A DNA stretch of 64,000 nucleotides from Acidilobaceae archaeon (GCA_027080775.1 JALWPV010000032.1:1-64000); one strand, 5' to 3'. Positions 19,819-30,296 are shown, counted from the first letter of the stretch. Program-made: numbers and translations. The notes: generated by a model from the letters alone, not told the origin.

Positions 19819-21896
19819 CCCCTCCTGATCACGAGAGAACCGAGCGCGTCGACCCTCCCGCAGTAGCCTGGTGGTATGACTATAGTGCTGTCGACCTCCT
19901 CAACGATGGCGGGTCCGCACACCTCAGCTCCAACCCCGAGTCTCTCTCGGTCGTAGACAGCCATCCTATGCCACGACCCTCCCACGTAGGCCTCCCTCCA
20001 ACCCTTGGGCCTAGCCTCGCCAGTGCCCGCCTGGGAAGCTTTGATCAAGGGTTTGTCTGTAACTCCGACTGCTTCAACTCTGGCAACAACGATCTCCACG
20101 TCCTCATCGGGGCTGCTGAAGCCGTACCGCGCCTCGTGGAGGCTGTGGAAGGTCTTCACAGTGGCCTCCACGCTACCAGCATAGGGGACCCTTAGGGTGT
20201 AGGCCTGGCCCCAGTACTTCGCGTCCACGAACCTCCTCAGCACAATCCTATCCCTCGGAATGCCCTCCCCTAGGAGCGTCCTCACAGCCCCCTCCTCGAG
20301 CCTCTCGAATACCTCCTCTAGCTCCCTATCATCAACCTCCCCTACCCTTTTAACGATGGCCTCGTGATAGTCATGCCTGTAGTCGGAGACTAGGAGGCCC
20401 AGCGCGCTGAAGACCCCGGGCATCGGTGGAATCACCACCTCCCCTATGCCAAGCTCCTCAGCCAGCTCAACGGCATGGAGGGGCCCGGCGCCGCCGAAGG
20501 CGTATAGGGTGAACTCCCTTGGGTCGTGACCTCTCTCGATGCTCACTAGCCTCAGGGCCTTGCCCATTATGGCGTTAGCTATCCTGATGATAGCCCAGGC
20601 CGCCTCGGCGACATCCAGGCCTAGGGGGTCGGCGATTCTCTCCTTCACAGCCTTCTCGGCTAGGTCCCTCCCAAGTTTGAGCCTACCAGCCAGGACGCTG
20701 GGGAGCCTACCGAGGATTAGGTGTGCATCCGTTATCGTGGGGTCGGAGCCCCCTCTGCCGTAGCATGCGGGGCCGGGATCAGCGCCAGCGCTTCTAGGGC
20801 CAACCCTTAAGGCGCCCCCGGGATCCACCCAAGCTATCGTGCCACCCCCGGCGCTGACTTCTGCTAAGTCTATGTAGGGGAACCTGACGGGGTACCCGCT
20901 GCCCCTAACGAGCCTGCCGTGATGGATCCTCCCTCCCACCTCGTAGATGTCTACCACTTCCGGCTCGCCGCCTATGATGCTAGACGCTTTGGCTGTCGTG
21001 CCTCCCATGTCGAAGCCGAGCGCCTTCCCGCGCCCCATGAGCTTGGAGAAGTATGCGACGGCGACAGCCCCAGCGCTAGGCCCGCTCTCGATGAAGGCTG
21101 CAGGCCTCTCGAGCGCCTCGGAGGCATCCGCCACTCCCCCGCTGCTCTGCATGACGAGTAGTTTCCCCTTGAACCCTCTCGACTCCAGCTCGCGCAGGAG
21201 CCTCTCGAGGTAGGAGGAGAGAATTGGCTTCAAGAGGGCGTTAACGACGGCTGTGCTGGTCCTCTCATACTCCATAGGCTGTGGATCAACCTCGTGGCTC
21301 GTGACGACTATAGCACCAGGGCACTCCTCCTCGATTATCCTCGCGGCGACCTCCTCGTGGGCCGGGTTCCTGTAGCTGTGCAGGAATGATACAACGAAGA
21401 CCCTAACCCCACTACTACACTCCAGGCGAGCGGCTCTCCGGACGGCATCAGCATCCAGCGGCTCAACCTCCCTGCCTCTAGCGTCAATCCTGCCCCTCAC
21501 TCCATGTCTCCTGGACCTGGGTATCAGGGGCCTGGGCCTCTCGAAGTAGGGGTTATACAGCTCCGGCCTGTTCTGCCTTCCAATCTCGATTACATCCTCG
21601 AAGCCCTTATTCGTGATCAAAGCCGCTCTGGGAGGCTCTATGCCGGACTGGCCGAAGAACATGTTCGTACCAAGAGTCGTCGCGTGGACAAGCACCGAGA
21701 CCCTCGATAGGTCCTCGACAGCCTCTAGGACTGCATTCATGACGCCCGTGACGGGATTCCTCGGGGTAGTCGGCACCTTAAGATGAGCTATCCTCCCACT
21801 CTCGGGGTCGAAGAGGACTAGATCCGTAAAGGTACCACCAACATCAACACCTACCCTGGCCTTGCCAGGCAAGCCAACGCACCTGCGAGTATCCAT
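19815..21896 (-). CDS. hyuA: Hydantoinase A / oxoprolinase subunit
   Basis: 693 residues. The N-terminal VGVDVGGTFTDLVLFD is the ATPase phosphate-1 motif of the HyuA family; VLVHATTLGTN, FIESGPSAGAVAVAYFSKL, LGFDMGGTTAKAS and YAFGGAGPLHAVELAEELG follow in the expected order. It hydrolyses ATP to activate the substrate for the HyuB partner encoded by the overlapping next gene. The exact substrate is unknown. A TATA-like AAGATTTATG lies upstream on the minus strand. Confidence 0.9.
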   Translation of the reverse strand: MDTRRCVGLPGKARVGVDVGGTFTDLVLFDPESGRIAHLKVPTTPRNPVTGVMNAVLEAVEDLSRVSVLVHATTLGTNMFFGQSGIEPPRAALITNKGFEDVIEIGRQNRPELYNPYFERPRPLIPRSRRHGVRGRIDARGREVEPLDADAVRRAARLECSSGVRVFVVSFLHSYRNPAHEEVAARIIEEECPGAIVVTSHEVDPQPMEYERTSTAVVNALLKPILSSYLERLLRELESRGFKGKLLVMQSSGGVADASEALERPAAFIESGPSAGAVAVAYFSKLMGRGKALGFDMGGTTAKASSIIGGEPEVVDIYEVGGRIHHGRLVRGSGYPVRFPYIDLAEVSAGGGTIAWVDPGGALRVGPRSAGADPGPACYGRGGSDPTITDAHLILGRLPSVLAGRLKLGRDLAEKAVKERIADPLGLDVAEAAWAIIRIANAIMGKALRLVSIERGHDPREFTLYAFGGAGPLHAVELAEELGIGEVVIPPMPGVFSALGLLVSDYRHDYHEAIVKRVGEVDDRELEEVFERLEEGAVRTLLGEGIPRDRIVLRRFVDAKYWGQAYTLRVPYAGSVEATVKTFHSLHEARYGFSSPDEDVEIVVARVEAVGVTDKPLIKASQAGTGEARPKGWREAYVGGSWHRMAVYDRERLGVGAEVCGPAIVEEVDSTIVIPPGYCGRVDALGSLVIRRG

Positions 21897-22049
21897 TGCG
21901 TGGGGAGTGGCAGGAGACAGCTATCTGCTTGGTCATAAATCTTGTAATGTAGTAGAAGACATTAGAAATGTGATATTGATAATACTAGGTTAGGCTTGCC
22001 CCCAACCTTAATATTGGAGCACTATTGCTCTGCCTTGTGGTGGGCTTAT

Positions 22050-22493
22050 ATGCAAGTTGCTCCTAACCCGGCGGTTTTAGAAGGAATAGTTAAACATGTC
22101 CTCCTTCAAGCCACGTCCACGGCTACGACTACTGCGTCCACTAACATAACTAACCCTGCCCTTGCCTCCCTTATTGCTTCTCTCTCCAAGAATCCATACA
22201 TCGCGGCGTCGGTACTCATACAGTTGATCCTAGGGATAGCCCTGGGCTACGTCTCCGTAAAGGCACTCAAGTATATCCTCTCATTTATAGGGATTCTAGT
22301 GCTGGGCGCGTTCTTGAATGTGTGGAGCCTCGGGACAGGTAGCGTGGAACAGGCACTCCAGCAGTACTATCAGCAGTTCGAGCAGGTGAAGCCGGTGCTA
22401 AAGCAGATGGCGGCCACGCTGGGCCTGCTCACGGTGGGGCCAGTCAGTATAGGTTACATTATAGGTATAATCATCGGCTTCTCGAGGAAGTAG
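22050..22493 (+). CDS. FUN14-like membrane protein
   Basis: 147 residues from ATG 22050; the frame is open to 21996, but a TATA-like CCTTAATATTGG at 22008-22019 favours the later start. After a Thr/Ser/Ala-rich stretch come three hydrophobic segments; LILGIALGYVSVKALKYIL and VGPVSIGYIIGIIIGF match the FUN14 family pattern with its conserved glycines. Archaeal FUN14 proteins are uncharacterised. It stands divergent to hyuA. Confidence 0.7.
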   Translation: MQVAPNPAVLEGIVKHVLLQATSTATTTASTNITNPALASLIASLSKNPYIAASVLIQLILGIALGYVSVKALKYILSFIGILVLGAFLNVWSLGTGSVEQALQQYYQQFEQVKPVLKQMAATLGLLTVGPVSIGYIIGIIIGFSRK

Positions 22494-22532
22494 AGGCTAG
22501 GCAGCCATAGGCCGCTCTTTCCCTAATGCCTC

Positions 22533-22982
22533 CTATTCCTCGCCTCCTCTTTCTAGGGCTTCGGATAAGAGCACCTCGAACCACATGGGTGCTAGCCTCG
22601 CGGGGTAGCCGCCTACGAGTAGGATCTCGGACTCCCTCGCTAGCCTGGAGGCGCTCACGCTCCTGCCACCTATCTTGGGGTCGACTAGGATCTCGACTAT
22701 CATGCCCCGCAGTAATAGCCTAGCTGCCTTGCCCTCGACGCTAGCCCACTCGCCACCCCAGTCGAGCTTCTCGGCGCCTACCTCTAGAGCCTTGAGTAGG
22801 TGTGGCATGTGATCGCGGCTCGTGACTAGTATAAAGCGGGCCTCGCGGGGTGGTGGCGTTGCCCCCTTAAGCCAAAGGCTAACGGGGCCCGCTAGAATGA
22901 AGTCTGCCCCAACAGCCGCTGCCCTCCCTAGGAGGAGGTTTAGACCCCAGAGCAGGTCAACAGGCCCCAAGACAGCGGGCAC
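22533..22982 (-). CDS. Hypothetical protein, nucleotidyltransferase-like
   Basis: 149 residues. The pattern helix, ADFILAGPVSLWLKG, strand FILVTSRD, helix, strand VEILVDPKIGG resembles the fold order of AbiEii/MNT-like nucleotidyltransferases, but the paired catalytic Asp are not evident. The start lies two bases after the stop of the dehydrogenase gene on the same strand, so they form an operon. Function unknown. Confidence 0.55.
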   Translation of the reverse strand: MPAVLGPVDLLWGLNLLLGRAAAVGADFILAGPVSLWLKGATPPPREARFILVTSRDHMPHLLKALEVGAEKLDWGGEWASVEGKAARLLLRGMIVEILVDPKIGGRSVSASRLARESEILLVGGYPARLAPMWFEVLLSEALERGGEE

Positions 22983-22984
22983 CT

Positions 22985-23944
22985 CTATGGTAGCAGGACG
23001 GCGCGGCCAGTCACCCTGCCATTAACTACGTCCGAGTAAGCCTTGTTTATATCGTCTAGCTTGTAGGTCCTGTAGAAGGGCTTCACGAGGCCAGTGCCGG
23101 CCACCCTAACGGCGGCTCTGTACTCCCTCATATCGTAGGCGGCGCTCCCGTGCATGTGTATCTCCCTCATTACGAAGAGCGCTGGCCTCTCGAGGACCAC
23201 GTTCTCGCCGGTCACGTTACCGACGAGCACTAGGTGGCCACCCGGCTTCAGGGCCCTCATACTCCAGTTTATCGTCCTGGCACCCACGAGTTCTATGACG
23301 GCGTCCACGCGGCCCTCCTCCCTGTAGAAGTCGGGCCTCGTGACAGCCTTGACCCCAAGCGACTCTATGAGGCGGGCCTTCTCCTCGCTCCTAGTGTAAG
23401 CATAGACCTCCGCTCCCAAGAGCCTCAGATACTGGATCCCGTGGATCCCGACTCCCCCGCTGGCGCCTGTCACGAGCACTCGCGAGCCTGCGCCGACGCC
23501 AGCGACGCGGGCGGCGTGCATCAACGTGGCGATGCCACAGACGCTGGCGGCGTACTTCTCGAAGTCGCTATCCGGTAGGTCGACGAGGAGCCAGCTAGGC
23601 ACGTAGACGCGGTCGGCGTAGCCTCCGGGTAGGTTCTCGCCGAGGATCCTGTATGGGCACTCGAGCGCGCTCCCGGCGGCCCTTGAGATGCACTCGCGGG
23701 GCACGACCGCGGGGAAGACGCCCACGGGCCTCCCCTCGTGGAGCCCGAATACCTCGTGGCCCAGCACTAGCGGGGGCTCGAGGTTCCTGAAGCCTCCCCT
23801 CCACACGACCACGTCGCGCCCACACACGCCTACAGCCTTGACCTCTACCTCCACCCAGTCATCGGGCACCTCGTACTCGTAGTGGCCGACCTTGAAGGGG
23901 GAGTTAAAGGCCTCGAGGACCGCGGCCCTGACCCTAACCCTCAA
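22985..23944 (-). CDS. Zinc-type medium-chain dehydrogenase/reductase
   Basis: 319 residues from TTG 23944, chosen for the GGGGGGGTG SD; an in-frame GTG at 23983 is an alternative. Catalytic-zinc Cys in VGVCGRD and the LGHEVFG motif mark a zinc alcohol dehydrogenase-type MDR. The nucleotide-binding GASGGVGIHGIQYLRL (about 150-165) follows. The four-Cys structural zinc lobe is absent. It probably oxidises an alcohol or reduces an enoyl/carbonyl compound with NAD(P); substrate unknown. Confidence 0.8.
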   Translation of the reverse strand: MRVRVRAAVLEAFNSPFKVGHYEYEVPDDWVEVEVKAVGVCGRDVVVWRGGFRNLEPPLVLGHEVFGLHEGRPVGVFPAVVPRECISRAAGSALECPYRILGENLPGGYADRVYVPSWLLVDLPDSDFEKYAASVCGIATLMHAARVAGVGAGSRVLVTGASGGVGIHGIQYLRLLGAEVYAYTRSEEKARLIESLGVKAVTRPDFYREEGRVDAVIELVGARTINWSMRALKPGGHLVLVGNVTGENVVLERPALFVMREIHMHGSAAYDMREYRAAVRVAGTGLVKPFYRTYKLDDINKAYSDVVNGRVTGRAVLLP

Positions 23945-24015
23945 CGCTGCACCCCCCCAGGAGCGTCTAGGCACCGCTCCCACATGCTTGTGGGCGGGTT
24001 GCCGTGGGCGGGGGC

Positions 24016-24026
24016 TACTATAAGGC
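24016..24026 (+). promoter_or_regulatory. TATA box of infB
   Basis: CTACTATAAGG lies 34-44 bases before GTG 24060, with GGGGGGTG SD between them. Confidence 0.6.
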
Positions 24027-24059
24027 TTCGCGGGCCAGAGCCCCGGGGGGTGCGCTTAG

Positions 24060-25916
24060 GTGTCGAGTGGGGCCAAGCAGAGGGAGGCTGGCGCCAGGAG
24101 GCTCAGGCAGCCGATAGTAGCCGTGCTGGGCCACGTGGATCACGGTAAGACCACGCTACTCGACAAGATCAGGAGGACGGCCGTTGCCGCGAAGGAGGCT
24201 GGGGGTATAACGCAGCACATAGGGGCTAGCATTGTGCCAGCGGACGTTATAGAGAAGATCGCGGAGCCACTTAAGCAGCTCATACCAATCAAGCTGATAA
24301 TCCCCGGGCTCCTATTCATAGATACGCCAGGCCACGAGCTGTTCAGCAACCTAAGGAGGCGCGGTGGGAGCGTCGCGGACTTCGCGATCCTAGTAATAGA
24401 CATAATGGAGGGCTTCCAGCCCCAGACCTATGAGGCACTGGAGATACTGAAGCAGAGGAGGGTACCCTTCCTGGTAGCGGCTAACAAGATAGACAGGATA
24501 CCCGGGTGGAAGCCGAGGCCCGACACTCCATTCATATTCTCGATAAAAGAGCAGGAGCCCAAGGTGAGGGAGGAGCTAGAGAGGAGGGTCTACGAGATAG
24601 TAGGGCAGCTATACGAGCAGGGCATACCAGCAGAGCTCTTCACGAGGATAAAGGACTTCACGAAAGCTGTCGCGGTCGTCCCAGTATCAGCCAAGACAGG
24701 GGAGGGCATAGCAGAGCTGCTGGCGGTCCTAGCAGGCCTCACGCAGCAATACCTTAGGAAGAGGCTCAGATACGCCGAGGGCCCCGCTAAGGGCGTGGTC
24801 CTCGAGGTCAAGGAGCACCCCGGCCTCGGCACCACCATAGACGTGATAATATATGACGGCGTTATTCGGGCTGGCGATAAGATAGTAGTTGGGGGGAAGG
24901 ACGGGCCCATAGCGACGACGGTGCGGGCCCTCCTCATGCCCAGGCCACTCCAGGACATAAGGAGCCGCGAGACCCGCTTCGTATCAGTAGACGAGGTCCA
25001 CGCTGCCGCGGGTGTGAGGATAGCCGCCCCCGGTCTCGACGACGTGATAGCGGGCTCTCCCATATATGTAGCCGAGTCCGAGGAGGACGCCCGGCGGCTG
25101 GCCGAGCAGATCCGCAGGGAGGTCGAGGAGCTGAGAGTGAGGACCGATACTATAGGAGTTGTGATTAAGGCCGACACACTCGGGACGCTGGAGGCCCTAG
25201 TCGAGGCCCTCAGGAGAAGGAAGATACCGGTCAGGGTAGCCGACATAGGCCCCGTCTCCAAGGGGGACGTGATGGACGCGGCGGTCACCAAGAAGCACGA
25301 CAAGTACCTGGGAGTGGTGCTAGCCTTCAACGTCAAGGTGCTGCCGGAGGCCCGGGAGGAGGCGCGGCAGCTCGGCGTGCCCATCTTCGAGGAGAGGGTG
25401 ATATACAGGCTCATAGAGGAGTACGAGGAGTGGGTCAAGAGGGAGAGGGAGGCCGAGAGGAGGAGGGCGCTCGAGGCCCTCGTTAGGCCCGGCAAGTTCA
25501 GGATCCTACCCGGCTACGTGTTCAGGAGGAGCGAGCCAGCAATAGTGGGCGTCGAAGTCCTGGGAGGCGTGATAAGACCCGGCTACCCCGTAATGAACGA
25601 GGCGGGCCGCCACCTTGGGAGGATAATGGCTATCAAGGACCGCGATAGGAGCCTACCCATAGCGAGGCCGGGCATGGCGGTCGCCGTCTCGATAGCGGGC
25701 AGGGTCCTCGTGGGCAGGCACATAGATGAGGGGGACATAGTCTATACTGACGTGCCAGCCGAGCACGCCATGAAGCTGATAACCGAGTTCCGCGACCTCC
25801 TAAGTGACGATGAGATTCTGACTCTGAAAGAGATAGCGGAGATCAAGAGGAGGAGCGGGGACAAGTCATTCAACCTAGTGCTCGCCCGGCTCAAGAGGAT
25901 CCTCGAGAAGGCCTAG
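24060..25916 (+). CDS. infB: Translation initiation factor IF-2/eIF5B
   Basis: 618 residues from GTG 24060. GTPase motifs are in order: [15 protein letters not shown] (G1, about residue 24), [10 protein letters not shown] (G2), DTPGHELF (G3), NKID (G4) and VSAK (G5), then the domain II/III/IV elements of archaeal aIF5B. The factor promotes subunit joining. Unlike some archaeal copies it has no intein. It shares a CTAG stop overlap with the convergent ndk gene. Confidence 0.97.
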   Translation: MSSGAKQREAGARRLRQPIVAVLGHVDHGKTTLLDKIRRTAVAAKEAGGITQHIGASIVPADVIEKIAEPLKQLIPIKLIIPGLLFIDTPGHELFSNLRRRGGSVADFAILVIDIMEGFQPQTYEALEILKQRRVPFLVAANKIDRIPGWKPRPDTPFIFSIKEQEPKVREELERRVYEIVGQLYEQGIPAELFTRIKDFTKAVAVVPVSAKTGEGIAELLAVLAGLTQQYLRKRLRYAEGPAKGVVLEVKEHPGLGTTIDVIIYDGVIRAGDKIVVGGKDGPIATTVRALLMPRPLQDIRSRETRFVSVDEVHAAAGVRIAAPGLDDVIAGSPIYVAESEEDARRLAEQIRREVEELRVRTDTIGVVIKADTLGTLEALVEALRRRKIPVRVADIGPVSKGDVMDAAVTKKHDKYLGVVLAFNVKVLPEAREEARQLGVPIFEERVIYRLIEEYEEWVKREREAERRRALEALVRPGKFRILPGYVFRRSEPAIVGVEVLGGVIRPGYPVMNEAGRHLGRIMAIKDRDRSLPIARPGMAVAVSIAGRVLVGRHIDEGDIVYTDVPAEHAMKLITEFRDLLSDDEILTLKEIAEIKRRSGDKSFNLVLARLKRILEKA

Positions 25917-26341
25917 TACTCCGGCACCACCTCCTCCTCCCTGAAGACCACCCTGAACTCCCTCTCGAAGCTCTCCCTGGAGTCGCTGGCATGCACTACG
26001 TTCTCCTGTATGGAGAGGGCGTAGTCACCCCTTATCGTGCCGGGCTGGGCCTTACGGCCGTCGGTGGCGCCTATCATGAGGCGCACAACCTCGATGGCTG
26101 AGTCGCCCTCCAGCACCATAGCCACAATGGGCCCGCTCGTTATGAACTCCACCAGGTCCTTGAAGAAGGGCTTGTCGCGGTGCACGGAGTAGAACTCCTC
26201 GGCCTGCTCGCGGCTCATCCACAGCATCTTAAGGGCCCTTATCTTGAGGCCCTTCCTCTCAAACCTGCTTATAACCTCGCCTACGAGACCCCTCCGCACG
26301 CCGTCAGGCTTCACGAGTACCAGAGTCTTCTCAACAGCCAC
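25913..26341 (-). CDS. ndk: Nucleoside diphosphate kinase
   Basis: 142 residues from GTG 26341 (an in-frame GTG at 26350 gives three extra residues). [45 protein letters not shown] and the catalytic-His segment NVVHASDS are the standard NDK motifs. It transfers phosphate between NTPs and NDPs through that His. In many archaea it sits with L24e, S28e and infB, as here, but infB and S28e are on the opposite strand. Confidence 0.97.
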   Translation of the reverse strand: MAVEKTLVLVKPDGVRRGLVGEVISRFERKGLKIRALKMLWMSREQAEEFYSVHRDKPFFKDLVEFITSGPIVAMVLEGDSAIEVVRLMIGATDGRKAQPGTIRGDYALSIQENVVHASDSRESFEREFRVVFREEEVVPEY

Positions 26342-26399
26342 GCCCCACACCCAGAGGCGGGGCCCTGGGTGTGGGTGTTTTAAGGATAAGGATTACCCC

Positions 26400-26588
26400 T
26401 TATATCCTGCCTGACCTTCTCTTAGCCACCCACGTGACCTTGGCTGGCTTCCTGCGGAGTTTGAGGTAGTTCTTAAAGCACTTGCTGCTGCAGAACCACA
26501 GTACCTCGCCCCTGCGTGTCACGTACATTATGCCCGTGCCAGGCTCTATGACTGCACCGCAGTAGCTGCATGTCCTCAGCTTGGGCAC
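26400..26588 (-). CDS. rpl24e: Ribosomal protein L24e
   Basis: 62 residues with the C-x2-C...C-x3-C zinc finger (TCSYCG, FCSSKCFKNYLKLRR) of L24e, full family length. GTG start at 26588. It precedes ndk on the same strand and is divergent from S28e with a short shared promoter gap. Confidence 0.97.
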   Translation of the reverse strand: MPKLRTCSYCGAVIEPGTGIMYVTRRGEVLWFCSSKCFKNYLKLRRKPAKVTWVAKRRSGRI

Positions 26589-26678
26589 TGCTCCACACCC
26601 CCGGGCTTGCCGTGGGGAACGCGGGCGCCGCGCTTATAGCCCTTGCCCCAGCCCCAGCGTGTGACCCGGTGCTGGGCA

Positions 26679-26921
26679 GTGGCTGAGGAGCGGGAGGAGA
26701 GCATCATCGAGGAGATAGGGTACCCCGCGGAGGTAATCCAGATCATAGGCAGGACCGGTGTGGCCGGTGAGGTGACGCAGGTCAGGGTTAGGATCCTTGA
26801 GGGTAGGGATAAGGGGAGGATAATTACGAGGAACGTGATGGGGCCCGTCAGGATCGGCGACATACTCATACTGCGGGAGACCGAGAGGGAGGCGAGAAAG
26901 CTGAGCAGGCGCCGCCGCTAG
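26679..26921 (+). CDS. rps28e: Ribosomal protein S28e
   Basis: 80 residues from GTG 26679, chosen over the open upstream frame by family length. [20 protein letters not shown], then [20 protein letters not shown] and [11 protein letters not shown], match S28e throughout. Shares a CTAG stop overlap with the convergent metallo-hydrolase gene. Confidence 0.96.
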   Translation: MAEEREESIIEEIGYPAEVIQIIGRTGVAGEVTQVRVRILEGRDKGRIITRNVMGPVRIGDILILRETEREARKLSRRRR

Positions 26922-27826
26922 AGTCTAACCCTCACGCGCCAGGGCGAGGAGGACCTGTCAACCTCCACCACGCCATCGGCCTCGAGGCCTGTTAGATACC
27001 CCAGCAGGCTTCTAGCGGCCACCCACGCCACCATCAGGTTTGGGAGGTTCCTATACACGCTCCTAAACACCCTGTCAAGCCCCACCCAGCCCCCACTACC
27101 AGCTATGGCTGTCAGGACGGCTGCTAGCCTCTTCCTCTTACTCTTCATGGTCTCGACTACGGCTTCGGCCGCCCCACTCCTATTCAGTTCGTGGGGCCCG
27201 TGGCCGGGGTGGACCGCGTTGTAGGTCTCCACTGCTAGGAACCTGTACATAGACTCGAAGTACCTGTACATGTCGCGCAGGGTCACGTTGGGTCCCCCAA
27301 CTATGTTGTCGCCGACGAAGGCCCTGCCAGCTATAATGACGCAGATGTGGTCATCCGAGTGGCCGGGGCACTCCAAGTAGGATCCCCCCAGCCTCCCGAG
27401 GCACCTCTCGGGAGGCTCGAGCCCAAGCTCCTGAGCGGCCTTGCTTATGGCCTCGTAGCGCCTCCTCATACCTTCGAAGAGCCTGTTAGCCTCTTCTATG
27501 AGGCCGCGGAACCCCATGGCATCAGCTATCACGGCCATCCTCTCCTCCATCAGACTTAGGTCATACAGGATCCTCGACGTGTCCTCTGACGCGCATACTA
27601 AGGGCTTATCGTCCCACTGAGCGATCGCTATGAGGCCCCCACTGTGATCCAGGTGATAGTGGGTAATGATAACCAAATCGGCTCTAGGGGCCCCCGGCCT
27701 CGAGAGGCCCTGAGACGTACCCGTGTCAACGAGAACCCTATAGCCGCCCGTCTCCAACAGGTAGTAGTTAACGGGCCTATCGAGGGGGAACTCGAAGTCC
27801 TCAAATACTAGAATGTTTGACGCCAC
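26918..27826 (-). CDS. Metallo-beta-lactamase-fold hydrolase
   Basis: 302 residues. The zinc motif [11 protein letters not shown] (H-x-H-x-D-H, near residue 55), [11 protein letters not shown] and [12 protein letters not shown] mark the fold, closest in layout to glyoxalase II-like hydrolases. A C-terminal helical domain about 80 residues long ([15 protein letters not shown] and after) resembles a winged helix, seen in some lactamase-like nucleases and thioesterases. Substrate unknown. Confidence 0.85.
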   Translation of the reverse strand: MASNILVFEDFEFPLDRPVNYYLLETGGYRVLVDTGTSQGLSRPGAPRADLVIITHYHLDHSGGLIAIAQWDDKPLVCASEDTSRILYDLSLMEERMAVIADAMGFRGLIEEANRLFEGMRRRYEAISKAAQELGLEPPERCLGRLGGSYLECPGHSDDHICVIIAGRAFVGDNIVGGPNVTLRDMYRYFESMYRFLAVETYNAVHPGHGPHELNRSGAAEAVVETMKSKRKRLAAVLTAIAGSGGWVGLDRVFRSVYRNLPNLMVAWVAARSLLGYLTGLEADGVVEVDRSSSPWRVRVRL

Positions 27827-27961
27827 AGACCCACCCGAGGCGCGTGCACGGCCTAGGCTTTAACAGCTTCAAGGCACCCAAATAGGGACGGCGGGATGAA
27901 GAGGCGCTTTAGGTAGAGCCGACAGGCTATGACGGGAGTACCCTCGGACGACCGCCTCCCC

Positions 27962-27972
27962 AAGTATAATAG
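27962..27972 (+). promoter_or_regulatory. TATA box of the eIF2-gamma operon
   Basis: AAGTATAATAG lies 39-49 bases before GTG 28011. It is the only promoter-like element seen before a run of closely spaced plus-strand genes. Confidence 0.6.
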
Positions 27973-28010
27973 GTAGCCGTGGCCGGCCTAGAGGGCCAGG
28001 GGGTACAAGG

Positions 28011-29252
28011 GTGGCTGAGGCCGAGAGGCAGCCTGAGGTTAACATCGGCGTCGTCGGCCACGTAGACCACGGTAAGACTACCCTGGTCCAGGCCCTCACA
28101 GGCATATGGACTATGAGGCACAGCGAGGAGATCAGACGTGGAATGACAATAAAGCTCGGCTACGCCGACGGCGAGGCGTGGTACTGCGAGGGCTGCGAGG
28201 GCATCGAGGCCTACAGCCCCGAGCCCGTCTGCGAGTGCAACCCCAGCGCCCGGCCGGTGCTCAGGAGGAGGATGTCATACGTTGACGCGCCTGGCCACGA
28301 GATACTGATGGCGACAATGCTCTCAGGGGCGGCTCTGATGGATGGAGCGATACTAGTAATAGCAGCCAACGAGCCCTGCCCCCAGCCCCAGACCCGCGAG
28401 CACTTCGTTGCACTGGACATCATAGGCGTGAGGAACATAGTGGTGGTCCAGAATAAGGTTGACGTAGTCACCCCCGAGAGGGCCAGAGAGAGCTATAGGG
28501 AGATAAAGAAGTTTCTGGAGGGCACCTGGGCCGAGGACGCCCCCATAATACCGGTGAGTGCCCTGAAGAGGGCTAACATAGATGCTGTAATCGCCGCGAT
28601 AGAGGAGTATATCCCAACTCCCCCGAGGGACCTCGACAAGCCGCCCCTCATGTTCGTGGCCAGGAGCTTCGACGTAAACAAGCCAGGCACGCCCCCCGAT
28701 AAACTGGTCGGGGGCGTCATAGGCGGCGCCGTGATGCAGGGAGTCTTCAGGGTGGGCGATGAGATAGAGATAAGGCCCGGCGCCCCCGTCAGGAGGGGCG
28801 GCAAGATAGAGTACGTCCCACTCTATACCACTATTGAGAGCCTGAGGTTCGGCAGGATAAAGGTAAAGGAGGCCAAGCCGGGGGGACTCGTGGCTATAGG
28901 GACAAAGCTAGACCCCAGCCTGACTAAGTCTGATAACCTCGTCGGGAACGCCGTGGGTAAGCCGGGACAGCTGCCGCCAGTCTTCGATAGGCTCCACATA
29001 GAGTATAGGCTCCTCGAGAGGGTTGTAGGGGCTAGGGAGGAGGTAAGGATAACGGGCATCCAGCCCAGGGAGCCGCTGATGCTCACCGTGGGCACGGCAA
29101 TAACGCTTGGGATAGCCACTAGGGTCAGCAAGGACATGCTGGAAGTCGTACTGCGCAGGCCGGTCGTCGCCTGGGGAGGCGCTAGGGTGGCGATTAGTAA
29201 GAGGGTACACGGGAAATGGAGGCTTGTGGGCTGGGGAATCGTAAAGGAGTAG
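28011..29252 (+). CDS. eif2g: Translation initiation factor aIF2 gamma subunit
   Basis: 413 residues from GTG 28011. G1 [17 protein letters not shown]3 DAPGHEILM, G4 QNKVD and G5 VSALKRANID are present, and the gamma-specific zinc knuckle CEGCEG...CECNP sits between G2 and G3. It carries initiator tRNA to the small ribosomal subunit. The next gene starts 37 bases before its stop. Confidence 0.97.
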   Translation: MAEAERQPEVNIGVVGHVDHGKTTLVQALTGIWTMRHSEEIRRGMTIKLGYADGEAWYCEGCEGIEAYSPEPVCECNPSARPVLRRRMSYVDAPGHEILMATMLSGAALMDGAILVIAANEPCPQPQTREHFVALDIIGVRNIVVVQNKVDVVTPERARESYREIKKFLEGTWAEDAPIIPVSALKRANIDAVIAAIEEYIPTPPRDLDKPPLMFVARSFDVNKPGTPPDKLVGGVIGGAVMQGVFRVGDEIEIRPGAPVRRGGKIEYVPLYTTIESLRFGRIKVKEAKPGGLVAIGTKLDPSLTKSDNLVGNAVGKPGQLPPVFDRLHIEYRLLERVVGAREEVRITGIQPREPLMLTVGTAITLGIATRVSKDMLEVVLRRPVVAWGGARVAISKRVHGKWRLVGWGIVKE

Positions 29253-29659
29253 TCGTAATCCTGGACTCGAATACGCTAATGATGATGGCCGGCGGTCTCG
29301 TAGCCCCTAGTACGATTGCCGAGGCGCTTGAGGCTTCCTACATCCTCGTAGCCCCTACAGCAGTGAAGGCCGAGCTAGAGAGGCTAGCTGCGGGGCACCC
29401 ACGCACCGCGACAAGGAGGCTAGCCGGTACAGCCCTACGCCTAGCGGGCTCCCTCGGCGTCCGCTGGCTAGAGGCCTTAAGCAACGATGCAGATGATGCC
29501 ATAGAGGAGCTGGCTAGGGCCCTAAGGGGCGAGGGTTGTAGGGTAATCGTTGCGACGAGTGATAGGGCTCTCAGGAGACGCCTGAGGAGGCTCGGTATCC
29601 CGACCCTCTACTACCGGGAGAGCGAGGGCAGGCTCGAGGCCGAGTGGGCCCCCCTATAA
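29216..29659 (+). CDS. PIN-domain protein, Fcf1/Utp24-like
   Basis: 147 residues from ATG 29216, the only standard start before the conserved strand VVVILDSNTLMMM. The acidic residues of a PIN nuclease are present (D in ILDSN, E in KAELERL, D in NDADDAI and ATSDRAL). Position between aIF2-gamma and Rpo7 is typical for the archaeal Fcf1-like family, thought to act in rRNA processing. The 37-base overlap with aIF2-gamma is longer than usual. Confidence 0.85.
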   Translation: MEACGLGNRKGVVVILDSNTLMMMAGGLVAPSTIAEALEASYILVAPTAVKAELERLAAGHPRTATRRLAGTALRLAGSLGVRWLEALSNDADDAIEELARALRGEGCRVIVATSDRALRRRLRRLGIPTLYYRESEGRLEAEWAPL

Positions 29660-29693
29660 CCGGAGGTTAACGGATAAAGAGGCTCTGCAACGC

Positions 29694-30296
29694 GTGGCGG
29701 GCCGTGGCGCCGAGCCTCCTGGGGTGCTGAGGGGCTTGTACGTAGTCTACAGGCTGAGGGAGTGGGTTGGGATACCGCCGAGCTACATGAGGGAGGGCAG
29801 GTCCCTCGACGAGGCAGCGCTGGATATACTGAGGGCATCACTGGAGGGCACTAGGGACCCGGAGCACGGCATCTTCCTGGCTGTAACCGAGGCCCGCGTC
29901 CTCGGCGACGGTATCCTGCTCCCAGCAGATCCTAACATATACTACCCCGTTGAGTACGAGGTGCTAGCCTACAAGCCCCTGCTCCTCGAGGTCGCCAGGG
30001 GACGCGTCAAGGAGGCTAGGGAGTTCGGCCTCTTCGTGGACCTGGGCCCCCTGGACGGGTTCGTTCATAGGAGCCAGATAATGGATGATAAGGTGGAGTA
30101 CCAACCGGCGGCCAGGTCCTTCACGGGCGTCGAGACCGGGCGCAGCGTGGGCGTGGGTGATGTGGTGAGGGTTAGGATAGTGCAGATAAGCGGCGCGAAC
30201 AGGGCTTCAAAGCAGCTCAGGATAGGCCTGACCATGAGGCAGCCATACCTGGGCAGGGAGGATTGGATAAGGGAGGAGGCTGGTTCGAATGCCTAG
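29694..30296 (+). CDS. rpo7: RNA polymerase subunit Rpo7 (E')
   Basis: 200 residues from GTG 29694. An N-terminal RNP-like domain (VYRLREWVGIPPSYM, LPADPNIYYPVEYEVLAYKP) is followed by an S1 RNA-binding domain (ARGRVKEAREFGLFVDLGPL, GFVHRSQIMDD). It forms the polymerase stalk with Rpo4. An 8-base overlap links it to spt4. Confidence 0.96.
   Translation: MAGRGAEPPGVLRGLYVVYRLREWVGIPPSYMREGRSLDEAALDILRASLEGTRDPEHGIFLAVTEARVLGDGILLPADPNIYYPVEYEVLAYKPLLLEVARGRVKEAREFGLFVDLGPLDGFVHRSQIMDDKVEYQPAARSFTGVETGRSVGVGDVVRVRIVQISGANRASKQLRIGLTMRQPYLGREDWIREEAGSNA

Noticed and set aside
24060-25916. Intein in infB
   Set aside because: The GTPase and C-terminal domains are continuous and of normal length.
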